A stretch of DNA of 64,000 nt. Origin: Nitrosomonas sp. (GTDB taxonomy: Bacteria > Pseudomonadota > Gammaproteobacteria > Burkholderiales > Nitrosomonadaceae). The stretch spans positions 1 to 64,000 of the forward strand of contig JAHBZZ010000007.1 of the NCBI GenBank assembly GCA_019635215.1. The letters run 5' to 3'. Made by a program: the position numbers and the translations under genes. Of this stretch, positions 1 to 7,304 are shown one piece after another (position 1 is the first letter of the stretch; every line of letters starts with the position of its first letter). Under the pieces are notes generated by a model. It saw only the letters and a program-made list of their open reading frames with translations, had not been told where the DNA came from and searched no databases.

Positions 1-16
1 GACTTTGAACAGGCTC
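1..16. mobile_element. IS5-family (IS427-type) right terminal repeat, element lies left of window
   Basis: The first 16 bases, GACTTTGAACAGGCTC, match the inner-to-outer right end of the IS5-family element at 17464-18302 (GACTTTGAACAGACTC) and are followed by TTA, a TNA-type target. The element body would be outside the window to the left. It appears to have inserted into the IS3 orfB remnant that starts immediately after. Confidence 0.6.
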
Positions 17-207
17 TTAGAAACCGAATTGATCCATCATCAAACGTTCCATTCTCGGAAAGAAGCTAAACAGGCTGTGTTTGAATATATCGAAGTATTT
101 TACAACCGTGAGCGATTGCATTCAGTTAATGGATATATATCGCCCGTTGACTTCGAGTTGCAGCAAAATGCTGCTTAACTTTGTGTCCAGAAAAGTGTTG
201 ACACATC
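17..207 (+). pseudogene. IS3-family transposase orfB, C-terminal fragment with terminal repeat
   Basis: Read in the frame that stops at 176-178, this gives about 55 residues with the typical end of an IS3 OrfB: TELIHH, then EYIEVFYNRERLHS, then GYISPVDFE. This lies at and after the last catalytic Glu of the DDE integrase core. The 5' part of the gene is missing, cut by the IS5-type end at 1-16. After the stop, TGTGTCCAGAAAAGTG then TTGACACATCA looks like the IS3 terminal repeat and abuts an IS200 tnpA start. Family is clear; the subgroup is not. Confidence 0.7.
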
Positions 208-208
208 A

Positions 209-292
209 CAACTTCTTTCTACGCTTCGGAATAAATACCGCATGATATTTACAATCCCAGCGTGTATGGCTCAAACTTTGATACTCCCTCAT
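209..292 (-). pseudogene. tnpA: IS200/IS605-family TnpA (Y1 transposase), N-terminal fragment
   Basis: On the minus strand an ATG at 290-292 opens a peptide starting MREYQSLSHTRWDCKYH and continuing AVFIPKRRKKL. This is the unmistakable N-terminus of the single-strand-DNA Y1 transposases of the IS200/IS605 family. The reading stops being TnpA at about 209, where the IS3 remnant begins, so the catalytic HUH motif and the Tyr are gone. The IS200 was therefore present first and was cut by the IS3 element. Confidence 0.75.
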
Positions 293-364
293 TTTTGATT
301 CCTCATCTCGTGGTTGGGACGAGTACGTTACTGCTATTGCCGTAACGGTTAAACCTTTGGGAGT

Positions 365-383
365 CCCCCGGCATAGCCGGGGG
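365..383. repeat. IS200-type left-end hairpin
   Basis: CCCCCGGC ATA GCCGGGGG is a perfect 8-bp stem with a 3-nt loop. It sits about 75 bp upstream of the tnpA start at 292, in the position of the left-end hairpin that TnpA recognises in IS200/IS605 elements. It could also act as a terminator downstream of the regulator gene that ends at 425, but there is no T-run on that strand. Confidence 0.55.
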
Positions 384-424
384 CTTACCTAACTTTAATT
401 ACTCTAGCTATCTATCAACAGCAT

Positions 425-2296
425 TCACAGATAATCGGATTTATTTATACGATATACCTTCATTCTGTAAGCCAGCGTGGATGGCTTGATGCCAAGCAGT
501 TCCGCAGCGCCATCCGTGCCTGAAATACGCCAGTTGGTACTTTTGAGAACGGCGATCATATTCATTTTCTCTTGCTCATGAAAATCCGCATCGGTCAGAA
601 GCTGTACTTTTTCTGTCAACCTGGTAGACAGTTGATTCACCGGGCTGTCCCGGTGAATATGCTCGGGCATTGCAAGATCAAGCCTGAGCTTTTGACCTTT
701 TGTCAGAATAACCGCTCGTTCAATAATATTTTTGAGTTCACGGATATTACCTGGCCAACTGTAGCTGCTCAATTGGTCCAGTTGCTGTCGGGTCAATTTG
801 AGCGGGTCACGACCGAATTCCTGACAGATATTTTTTAGAAATTGCATGGCCAGCGGCCCGATATCCTCGATTCTTTCGCGCAGCGGCGGTACTTCGACAG
901 GAAAAATACTCAATCGATAGTATAAATCCATACGGAAACGCCCGGCTTCAACCTCTGCTTTCAAATCACGATTGGTTGCCGCTACAATGCGCACATCCAC
1001 CTTAATCGTTTTATCGTCACCCACACGCTCGAATTCCTGTTCTTGTAAAGCACGTAATAGCTTTCCCTGTAAATCCAGCGGAATCTCACCCACTTCATCT
1101 AGAAACAGTGTACCGCCGGTAGCCAGGTGCAACCGGCCGATCCGGTCACGATGCGCGCCTGTAAACGAACCACGCACATGGCCGAAGAATTCGCTTTCAA
1201 AAAGCGCTTTGGGAATGGAAGCACAGTTGACCTTAACGAGCGGCTTATCGGCGCGGAAACTATTGGTATGAATCGCGCGGGCAATCATTTCCTTACCAAC
1301 ACCTGATTCACCCAATATCAGAACGCTGGCCGATGTTTTAGCAACGGCCTCTATCTGGGCTAGCGTACGTTTCAGGGCCTGGCTTTCGCCGATAATTTCA
1401 CCAAAATTGGCGGTGATATTGATTTCATCGCGCAAATAATCACGTTCCCGTTCCAGCTGTTCCTTCAGGGTTTTTATTTCCAGATAGGCTGCTTTGCGCT
1501 GTTGTTCGTTTTTCCTGCGCTCTGTAATATCCCGATAGACGACAACGGCCCCTTTCAGTTCACCATTCTCGCGGATAGGTGTGCTGGTATATTCAACGGG
1601 AACCGGTGTGCCGTCTGTACGCCAGAAGAATTCGTCATCTCCACGGTGTATTTCGCCATCTGTAAATGCGCGATAAATCGGGCATTCACCGCTTGGGTAT
1701 AGCCTGCCATCCGGATAGGAATGGTGGTGGATATCGTGCAGCGACTTTCCAATGACATCTTCGGTGCGCCATCCCAGAATCTGGGTCGCCGCCTCATTGA
1801 CAAAAGTTGTATTACCCTGCGCATCAACGCCGTAAATCCCTTCCCCCACCGCGTTAAGAATCAGTTCATGCGTCTTTTGCAACTGGTTGAGCTTATTAAC
1901 TGCACGGCTGTATTCTGCTGTCTCTGTAAACACCAGCAGCGCGTATTGTCGTGTGTCGTCCGCCTGTTTTATACGCCATGCCGATAGCATGCCCTGAAGT
2001 ACAGCGCTTCCGGCATAATCCTGTTCCGGCTGCAGCCGCGACAGCGATATCGGCCTGTCACTTATAACAGCACCGTTCTGTATGACCTGAGTAATCTGAT
2101 TAACGAGCGCAGCATCGTTCTGCCAATTAAATAACGCCTCAAGTGGATATGAAACGGCATCGGTAGTGCCTGGCAGCCCCAGATATTTCCGCCAGATCAT
2201 ATTGATGTTACGACAGACATATATTTCATCGACAATCGCTGCAAACAGCGGCGAATGACGGAAGCACAAATCAAAATTAATCATCATCAGAGTCAC
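425..2296 (-). CDS. Sigma-54-dependent enhancer-binding regulator with PAS domain
   Basis: Bacterial enhancer-binding protein, 623 aa. An N-terminal PAS-like region (about 5-125) precedes a second PAS domain (about 143-257) with the HHHSYPDGRLYP...CPIYRA stretch and FWRTDGTPVPVEY seen in many sensory PAS domains. The AAA+ core (about 295-525) has Walker A GESGVGKE (329-336), a sigma-54 contact loop GSFTGA (376-381; Ser replaces the usual Ala) and Walker B GGTLFLDE. A Fis-type helix-turn-helix closes the protein (AAELLGIKPSTLAYRM). It should activate RNA polymerase-sigma-54. The gene lies downstream and on the same strand as a cytochrome operon that has a -24/-12 promoter (4768-4783), its most likely target. 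The ligand is unknown. The start is uncertain among Met1, Met4 and Met5. Confidence 0.88.
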   Translation of the reverse strand: MTLMMINFDLCFRHSPLFAAIVDEIYVCRNINMIWRKYLGLPGTTDAVSYPLEALFNWQNDAALVNQITQVIQNGAVISDRPISLSRLQPEQDYAGSAVLQGMLSAWRIKQADDTRQYALLVFTETAEYSRAVNKLNQLQKTHELILNAVGEGIYGVDAQGNTTFVNEAATQILGWRTEDVIGKSLHDIHHHSYPDGRLYPSGECPIYRAFTDGEIHRGDDEFFWRTDGTPVPVEYTSTPIRENGELKGAVVVYRDITERRKNEQQRKAAYLEIKTLKEQLERERDYLRDEINITANFGEIIGESQALKRTLAQIEAVAKTSASVLILGESGVGKEMIARAIHTNSFRADKPLVKVNCASIPKALFESEFFGHVRGSFTGAHRDRIGRLHLATGGTLFLDEVGEIPLDLQGKLLRALQEQEFERVGDDKTIKVDVRIVAATNRDLKAEVEAGRFRMDLYYRLSIFPVEVPPLRERIEDIGPLAMQFLKNICQEFGRDPLKLTRQQLDQLSSYSWPGNIRELKNIIERAVILTKGQKLRLDLAMPEHIHRDSPVNQLSTRLTEKVQLLTDADFHEQEKMNMIAVLKSTNWRISGTDGAAELLGIKPSTLAYRMKVYRINKSDYL

Positions 2297-2593
2297 AAAT
2301 TTTTGTGAATCGTATCACAGAAATTTGAAAATCATAGCTCTTTGATACTACCATAATTACTAAATAACCATCGACTAAAGCCCGATGGATTCAGGCTATG
2401 GCTCAAAATCAGATTCACGGAACTATAATTGAAACCGCATCACTGCCGGAGTAAAACATATTCAATCAGCCGACCCTCGAATTCGATCATAAGCCGGTAA
2501 ACTTGAGGTCATTTTTAAAGCAGTTTTTGTACGGAATAACAGGATATCTCTAAGAATTCAGAGAAATGAACATACATGATCCATTATTGGAAG

Positions 2594-3895
2594 CTAATAA
2601 CGGCTATCTTTATTTCGATCCACATCTATTGCTGTTATCAAACGGCTACGATTTCCCCAGGTATTGCGTATATACGACACCACAAGTGCTACTTCCTCGT
2701 TGCGCAGAATCTGCTGGAATGGTGGCATTCCATAGGGTCTGGGATTTTCCGCTGTTGTCGGTGGATAGCCGCCATTCAGAACGCTGCGTATGGCATTTGA
2801 TGGCGGATTCATCATGACGCTGCGATTACCTGCCAGCGCAGGATAAATACCCGGCACACCTTTGCCGTCAGCACCATGGCAGGCCTTGCAATGCTTGTCA
2901 TACAGTTGCCTCCCTTGATTCAGATGCTTCAGCAAACTGCCCGTCATCACTGAGAAAGTAACACCAGACGCTACAGTACCGCTTTCATTTTCTGACAGTG
3001 ATTTCAGATAAACCGCCATTGCGTCGGCATCTTCCTGCGACAGATACTGCAGGCTTTGCCTCACGACAGTCGCCATCGGCCCGGAAGTCACAGCACGTTC
3101 GGTCACGCCGGTTTTCAGCAATGTTACGATTTCTTCGGTGGTCCAGTCACCGCTACCGGCCTCCATCCGCGAAGACAGAGAAGGCGCATACCAACCCATA
3201 CCCATAATCTGTCCGCCAGTCAGCGCATCATCCTTACTGGCACCCAATACATTACGCGTGGTATGGCAGGCATTGCAATGACCGAGTCCCTGCACCAGAT
3301 AGGCGCCACGATTCCATGTGTCACTCTGGGATTGCTCCGGCTGAAACACACCTGCTTTGAAATACAAGGCACGCCAGATTGCCAGCAACGGTCTGAAATT
3401 ATAGGGAAAGAAAATATCGCTGGGTGGATTGGATTGCGAAATCGGCGGCAGTGATTGCAGATAGGCAAAAATCGCATCGGCGTCTTGCCGCGTTACTTTG
3501 GTATATTCGGTATAGGGAAAAGCGGGATAAAGAAGACGTCCGTCACGTGATTTCCCCTCATGCAGCGCTTGCCAGAAATCCGCTTTGCTCCACAGGCCGA
3601 TGCCTGTTCCCTTGTCGGGCGTAATATTGGGTGTCACGAAAATACCAAATGAGGTAGACAGCCGGAGCCCACCTGCAAATGGCTGACCACCTTTAGCCGT
3701 ATGGCATCCCATGCAGTTGCCAACACGTGTCAGATAGGCGCCACGCATGAGCTGCTGCGTTTCGCTGGAATGTTTGGAATCACCAGCAAGCACATCGACA
3801 GCCGGTGTAAGTGAAGCAAACACCAACACTGCCATATATTTCCAAAATGACGTGTTGAATTTAAAGCAATTAACGCTGAATATTGGATAGCTCAT
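2594..3895 (-). CDS. Triheme c-type cytochrome (dehydrogenase cytochrome-subunit type)
   Basis: 433 aa exported cytochrome with three CxxCH haem sites: CMGCH (about residue 62), CNACH (about 207) and CKACH (about 337). The N-terminus has a hydrophobic segment ending VDVLAG, a plausible Sec signal. Spacing and the GAYLTRVGNCMGCHT / RGAYLVQGLGHCNACHT repeats resemble the cytochrome subunit of membrane-bound alcohol and gluconate dehydrogenases. No flavin or quinoprotein dehydrogenase is adjacent, so the electron donor is unknown. Its start overlaps the stop of the upstream diheme cytochrome by ATGA, implying translational coupling. Ends about 300 bp before the sigma-54 activator gene on the same strand. 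Confidence 0.85.
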   Translation of the reverse strand: MSYPIFSVNCFKFNTSFWKYMAVLVFASLTPAVDVLAGDSKHSSETQQLMRGAYLTRVGNCMGCHTAKGGQPFAGGLRLSTSFGIFVTPNITPDKGTGIGLWSKADFWQALHEGKSRDGRLLYPAFPYTEYTKVTRQDADAIFAYLQSLPPISQSNPPSDIFFPYNFRPLLAIWRALYFKAGVFQPEQSQSDTWNRGAYLVQGLGHCNACHTTRNVLGASKDDALTGGQIMGMGWYAPSLSSRMEAGSGDWTTEEIVTLLKTGVTERAVTSGPMATVVRQSLQYLSQEDADAMAVYLKSLSENESGTVASGVTFSVMTGSLLKHLNQGRQLYDKHCKACHGADGKGVPGIYPALAGNRSVMMNPPSNAIRSVLNGGYPPTTAENPRPYGMPPFQQILRNEEVALVVSYIRNTWGNRSRLITAIDVDRNKDSRY

Positions 3896-4629
3896 CGGGC
3901 ACCTCCATTTGCCGGGATAATTTGACCGCAGCGGTACGCCAACTCAGGCAGCAACGCGCTAAGAGGCCTGGATTCTCCCGTAACGGGCTGGCTTGCCAGC
4001 CATTTTGCAATCGCATCGGCTTCATCGTCGCTCAGCTGTTTGGCAATTTCGGACATACAATCCGGCGTCTGGCTTCGCATGATGCTGCCATTGCGCCAAC
4101 CACTGAGCTGTGCCGCAATATACGCACGAGATAACCCGAGCAAAGCCGGAATCGCAGGCTCTATCCCCATCAGCACATCACCATGACATGCACTGCAGGG
4201 TGGAATATCTTTATCCGGATTCCCTGAATAGATCAAACGTTCTGCCCGTTTGATTTCCTCAGGTTGCATGTGGATCTGTTCAGGCGCCGGATAGGGTAAT
4301 TGCAGTAAAGAAAAATACCGGGCGATTTCCAGCAGATATTCATCCGACATATTTTCCAGCAGAATCACCATGGGCTGATAATAGCGCCGGCCATCCCTGA
4401 AATTGCGCAGCTGATTGAAAAGATAACCCTGTGGTTTGCCTGCGATGCGCGGGTAATAAGCATCCCGTCCGGCTTTATCCTCAGCGCTATGGCAAATGGT
4501 GCACGCTCGAACGCGCTCAGCCATGGTATCCGGCACGATAATAGCTGTATCGCCATAAACATTTGTCAGCCCAGTGATACAGAGGAATATCATTAGAATC
4601 AAACGTAGCATCTGAGATCCCTTGGTCAT
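3892..4629 (-). CDS. Diheme cytochrome c (c4/c553-like)
   Basis: 245 aa periplasmic diheme cytochrome. It has a signal peptide (LRLILMIFLCITGLTNVYG) and two CxxCH sites, CTICH and CSACH. The first domain carries the cytochrome c4-like stretch YYPRIAGKPQGYLFNQLRNF, which is repeated in weaker form in the second (IPALLGLSRAYIAAQLSGW). It is first in an operon with the triheme cytochrome (4-bp overlap), giving a five-haem electron relay. The start may be Met7 (MLRLIL) rather than Met1. A -24/-12 promoter lies about 140 bp upstream, so expression probably depends on sigma-54 and an activator. Confidence 0.82.
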   Translation of the reverse strand: MTKGSQMLRLILMIFLCITGLTNVYGDTAIIVPDTMAERVRACTICHSAEDKAGRDAYYPRIAGKPQGYLFNQLRNFRDGRRYYQPMVILLENMSDEYLLEIARYFSLLQLPYPAPEQIHMQPEEIKRAERLIYSGNPDKDIPPCSACHGDVLMGIEPAIPALLGLSRAYIAAQLSGWRNGSIMRSQTPDCMSEIAKQLSDDEADAIAKWLASQPVTGESRPLSALLPELAYRCGQIIPANGGAR

Positions 4630-4767
4630 AAGTTATCAGAAACGGATGTTATATATACTAGAGTCAGCTTACCGGAGCTGTGGCTGGATTGGTCACATAT
4701 ACTGGATAAACCAGAGTATCATCCCTATAAAACATAGATAGAATCTTCTTAGTCCTTCAAACATTCT

Positions 4768-4783
4768 TGCAAAAACCGCACCA
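4768..4783 (-). promoter_or_regulatory. Sigma-54 (-24/-12) promoter for the cytochrome operon
   Basis: The minus strand reads TGGTGCGGTTTTTGCA. Against the consensus TGGCACG-N4-TTGCW it has the invariant GG (4782-4781) and GC (4770-4769) exactly 10 bp apart and differs at only two positions. Transcription would start near 4757, leaving a leader of about 128 nt before the diheme cytochrome start. The enhancer-binding protein encoded at 425-2296 is the obvious candidate activator. Confidence 0.7.
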
Positions 4784-4837
4784 TCCCCATTTTCTTTAAA
4801 ATTATCTGATTTCATCAATTATTGTCAGAATTTCTTA

Positions 4838-4951
4838 GAACCTTATTCATGATCTCAATCAAGAGGTGCAGTGTAAGACAAAATTGAACGAAAAAGTTGA
4901 GTTCGATTTTAACGCAGCAATGCGTCCTTCAGTGAGATCATGAACAGCTTC
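4838..4951. mobile_element. MITE with IS427-type ends, copy 1 (114 bp)
   Basis: Left end GAACCTTATTCATGATCTCA and right end (read inward) GAAGCTGTTCATGATCTCA form about 20-bp terminal inverted repeats. Both sides are flanked by TTA (4835-4837 and 4952-4954), a 3-bp target duplication of TNA type. The interior shares sequence, in reverse orientation, with the element at 32643-32830 (TTCAATTTTG...TTAC/GCACTRCACC...CTTGAT). The ends resemble those of the IS5-family element at 17464-18302. It has no coding capacity. Confidence 0.7.
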
Positions 4952-5027
4952 TTACAGGAGCTTTAGCATTAATCATGCCAAGAAATAAGATTATGATTTA
5001 TCTGTATCTTTAATTTATGTGCAAAAA

Positions 5028-5054
5028 CAGAATATTGAGATTCTCAATATTCTG
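5028..5054. promoter_or_regulatory. Perfect 27-bp palindrome, candidate activator-binding site
   Basis: CAGAATATTGAGA, one T, then TCTCAATATTCTG: a 13-bp perfect inverted repeat around a single base. Its centre is about 259 bp upstream of the -24 GG of the cytochrome promoter, and about 142 bp if the MITE and its target duplication are subtracted, which is a normal distance for an enhancer. There is no T-run, so a terminator is unlikely. The link to the activator is inference from position. Confidence 0.45.
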
Positions 5055-5518
5055 AGGCATGATTCACAAAAAACTGTGAGTCATTTTGAAATAATCGATA
5101 CTTTTAAAACAATGTTTCAGGATCTGTCTTTGTTGGCGACGCCGATAGATGGCGCACTAATTTGCCATGAACTCAATACCACCTGAATCTAAATCTACTC
5201 AAGCAACTCACCAAAACACTAATTGAGCGTATCCTGCAAGCAGGGACGATCAGACACATTTTAGTCACGATAAGCACGAAACTGTGAGCAATCTCACTGG
5301 CAATACCCAAACTATCATTAGGCTCTCATCGGACCGATTGCATCTCATTTGAATTCTCTCGTGTATTCCTTCCTTGTTGCCATGTTCTCCTCCAGTTATA
5401 GTCAATTTCCTCTTAGACTGGTGTGTCTGGATCTATTGGATCCGCATATCAATGAGCGTAGAAAATCTGTCTACGTACAAGCGCAAAGCTTGAGAGTGAA
5501 AATTATTTATTTTCAAAT
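5055..5518. other. Gene-free stretch, nothing recognised
   Basis: About 460 bp of AT-rich sequence with no reading frame that has a plausible ribosome site or recognisable product. It holds one near-miss for a sigma-54 promoter (5150-5165, wrong spacing). Confidence 0.5.
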
Positions 5519-5537
5519 GAGAATAATAATCATTTGT
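5519..5537. promoter_or_regulatory. Fur box over the -35 of a small-RNA promoter
   Basis: GAGAATAATAATCATTTGT matches 14 of 19 positions of the Fur consensus GATAATGATAATCATTATC. In the 7-1-7 form, TGAGAATAATAATCA (5518-5532) matches 12 of 14. It overlaps the -35 hexamer of the promoter at 5534-5562, the arrangement expected for repression by iron-loaded Fur. Confidence 0.6.
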
Positions 5538-5562
5538 AATGATAAAAAATGCTATGTATAAT
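5534..5562 (+). promoter_or_regulatory. Sigma-70 promoter TTGTAA-17-TATAAT
   Basis: -35 TTGTAA (5534-5539), a 17-bp spacer and a perfect -10 TATAAT (5557-5562), predicting a start near 5569. It is the best sigma-70 promoter noticed in the window, yet no convincing protein-coding gene follows; a terminator does, at 5669-5717. Confidence 0.65.
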
Positions 5563-5568
5563 GAACAT

Positions 5569-5717
5569 CATTCATCGAGTCCTTATCTACAGATGTATTA
5601 CCGCACCAGTCAGCGCATAACAGTATGCGTAGTCGGATGATTGGAATAGTTTTATGATAGACATGTTACCCGGCACATCCCTGCGTTTAACCTCCTTCGG
5701 TGTGCCGGGATTTTTAT
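5569..5717 (+). ncRNA. Candidate Fur-regulated small RNA
   Basis: A transcript of about 150 nt is predicted between the promoter at 5534-5562 and the terminator at 5669-5717. Only tiny unsupported frames lie inside, for example 15-19 codons with no ribosome site. A Fur box on the promoter and a free-standing intrinsic terminator are the hallmarks of RyhB/PrrF/NrrF-type iron-sparing sRNAs. The terminator loop contains CCTCCTT (5691-5697), complementary to Shine-Dalgarno sequences. No sequence similarity to a named sRNA was recognised. The transcript itself is inference. Confidence 0.5.
5669..5717 (+). terminator. Intrinsic terminator with anti-SD loop
   Basis: CCCGGCACA (5669-5677) pairs perfectly with TGTGCCGGG (5701-5709) and is followed by ATTTTTATT. 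The 23-nt loop is long for a terminator and includes CCTCCTT. No convincing coding gene on the plus strand ends here, so it probably terminates a non-coding transcript. Confidence 0.75.
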
Positions 5718-5802
5718 TGCGTGTCAATCAAATTTCAGTGTTTGTGCTGTTGCGTTCCCGGTTACGGGAAAAATGCAGGCGTCACAAACACCCGGCAGCA
5801 GA

Positions 5803-5889
5803 TTATCTGATAACCAGGTACCCAACGTACTGCGGTGTCCAGACAATGGGGTTTGAATGTTGATATGCAGATTTATAGTTGTGAATCAT
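5803..5889 (-). CDS. Possible small protein, 28 aa
   Basis: A 28-codon frame starting MIHNYKSAYQHSN is preceded by a strong ribosome site, AAAAAGGAG, 7 nt from the ATG. The peptide contains IVWTPQY, faintly like the start of IS200-type transposases, so it may be a decayed transposase start rather than a real small gene. The ribosome site is the only positive evidence. Confidence 0.25.
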   Translation of the reverse strand: MIHNYKSAYQHSNPIVWTPQYVGYLVIR

Positions 5890-5967
5890 CTTTCATCTCC
5901 TTTTTAACAAGAACATCATGTACCCGCTGAAAAAGGACAACTCTGGTACATGCCGATTGTCAGCGCA

Positions 5968-6759
5968 TCAATCCTCGCGATTCGAACCGGCAATCTCGAT
6001 TCGATTCACATACAAACGATTTCTAGGGCCTCTGCCGCTGATCCGTTCGCTGTAGTGCACTTTCACCATGACCGCCGCTTTCAGGCTTTTGACGGCAAAT
6101 TCGTACAGGTCGCGGTCGTTCATGATGAAATGGCTGAATCTGTTTCCGCTGCCGCCGACCTGCATCGTCAGGTAATACGTTCTGCTGATACTCCTGTTAC
6201 GGACGGCATTGGTTATTCTGCCGTACTCAACGCCACGGGAAACTTCGAATTCAAAAGTGCTGATATTTCCTTCAAGTACTGTTTCATCAGGCGAATCGTT
6301 TTCCTCAACGGAATAAATGGCGGCAAATTCGGCAATTGCCGAACAGGAAAGCATGGATGATCTGCGCGGTGTTTTGAATTCGACCACGACGTCTTTCCCG
6401 ATGAACGCTTCAATCATTTCATAATCATCCTTGTCAAAACAAAACGGCCAGGGATTATTGTCCAGACTTAGCGGAAACCCACCGTAACTGACAAACGAAC
6501 CGCTACCGCTGCCGAGCAACAACTGGCCGGCATAGGCCTGATTAAATGCGTTATTAAACTTGTTCTGCAGTCCTACTCTGCTCAACTGGCCCGAAGCATA
6601 ACCCTGTGTATCCACCACGGGCGCTGTCGGAATCACTTGGCCATCCTGCAAAAACTGGGCGGTGACGGAACCTGAATGTAAAACACCGCAATAGACCAGG
6701 ATAATAAAAAGGAAGCCGGAAAAATTATTGTTATGGCTGACAGCGGTTATCATAAACAC
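5968..6759 (-). CDS. Secreted protein of unknown function
   Basis: 263 aa. The N-terminal hydrophobic stretch FSGFLFIILVYCGVLHSGSVTAQ is a likely signal peptide with cleavage after VTA. The mature part starts with a Gly/Gln-rich segment (residues 40-100: QGYASGQL, GSGSGSFVSYGG) and continues as a mixed alpha/beta-looking domain with two Cys (about 107 and 138). No catalytic motif or family was recognised. The neighbour at 6891-7277 is also a secreted orphan on the same strand, 131 bp upstream, so they may be expressed together. Codon use resembles the surroundings. Confidence 0.6.
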   Translation of the reverse strand: MFMITAVSHNNNFSGFLFIILVYCGVLHSGSVTAQFLQDGQVIPTAPVVDTQGYASGQLSRVGLQNKFNNAFNQAYAGQLLLGSGSGSFVSYGGFPLSLDNNPWPFCFDKDDYEMIEAFIGKDVVVEFKTPRRSSMLSCSAIAEFAAIYSVEENDSPDETVLEGNISTFEFEVSRGVEYGRITNAVRNRSISRTYYLTMQVGGSGNRFSHFIMNDRDLYEFAVKSLKAAVMVKVHYSERISGRGPRNRLYVNRIEIAGSNRED

Positions 6760-6890
6760 TCATTTTTATAGGGTACGGCAACGAAAAACGCGATTATACG
6801 GCATGCATGCGATCACACTGCACATACCCGCATATCGATGGATAAGTTCAGTTTTGAAATGAAGATGATCACACTGCTAGCCACCGCCAT

Positions 6891-7277
6891 TCAGCCTTTG
6901 TGAAACTTCCCGCCACTGCTAATACAAGTTTCTTCTATAGTCGATGCGTCCCAATCATGTATTTTTTCCGTGCCGGAATAATAGTGTTTATCAAAAACCA
7001 GGCCATCCGGATCTTTGAATCGGCTGCAGTAACCGATACGGTCTTCCTCCGGACAGCGCACGCCAACAGTGCAGTGTTTGGTAATCAATTGCCTATCCGT
7101 AGCGGACAGCATATTCAACCTGTATTCCTCGCAAATCCCCTGGCGCTTGATGCGCTCGCAAATGACAAACCCTTTCGGGTCTTCATCCGCACTGCTATAT
7201 GCAGCGCCTGTCTGCAGGATAAATAACGGAATTAAACCAATGATCAGTAAATAAGCTTTTGTCATGAATTGTTTCAT
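6891..7277 (-). CDS. Small secreted cysteine-rich protein
   Basis: 128 aa from the ATG at 7277; a GTG three codons earlier is possible. The signal peptide MKQFMTKAYLLIIGLIPLFILQTGAAYSS is clear. The mature part of about 100 residues has six Cys, suggesting three disulphides in the periplasm: C-ERIKRQGI-C, then HC, RC, YC and a last C near the end. Charged and Gly/Asp-rich (SRFKDPDGLVFDKHYYSG). No family recognised. It sits between pgsA and another secreted orphan, all on the minus strand. Confidence 0.6.
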   Translation of the reverse strand: MKQFMTKAYLLIIGLIPLFILQTGAAYSSADEDPKGFVICERIKRQGICEEYRLNMLSATDRQLITKHCTVGVRCPEEDRIGYCSRFKDPDGLVFDKHYYSGTEKIHDWDASTIEETCISSGGKFHKG

Positions 7278-7304
7278 TTTTACCACGTTCCACTTCTGTT
7301 TATT

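Noticed and set aside
5150-5165. TGGCGCACTAATTTGC on the plus strand as a second sigma-54 promoter
   Set aside because: GG and GC are 11 bp apart instead of the strict 10, and no gene follows.
5349-5561. 70-codon plus-strand frame over the Fur box and promoter
   Set aside because: No ribosome site, no family, low-complexity C-terminus; the regulatory signals explain the region better.
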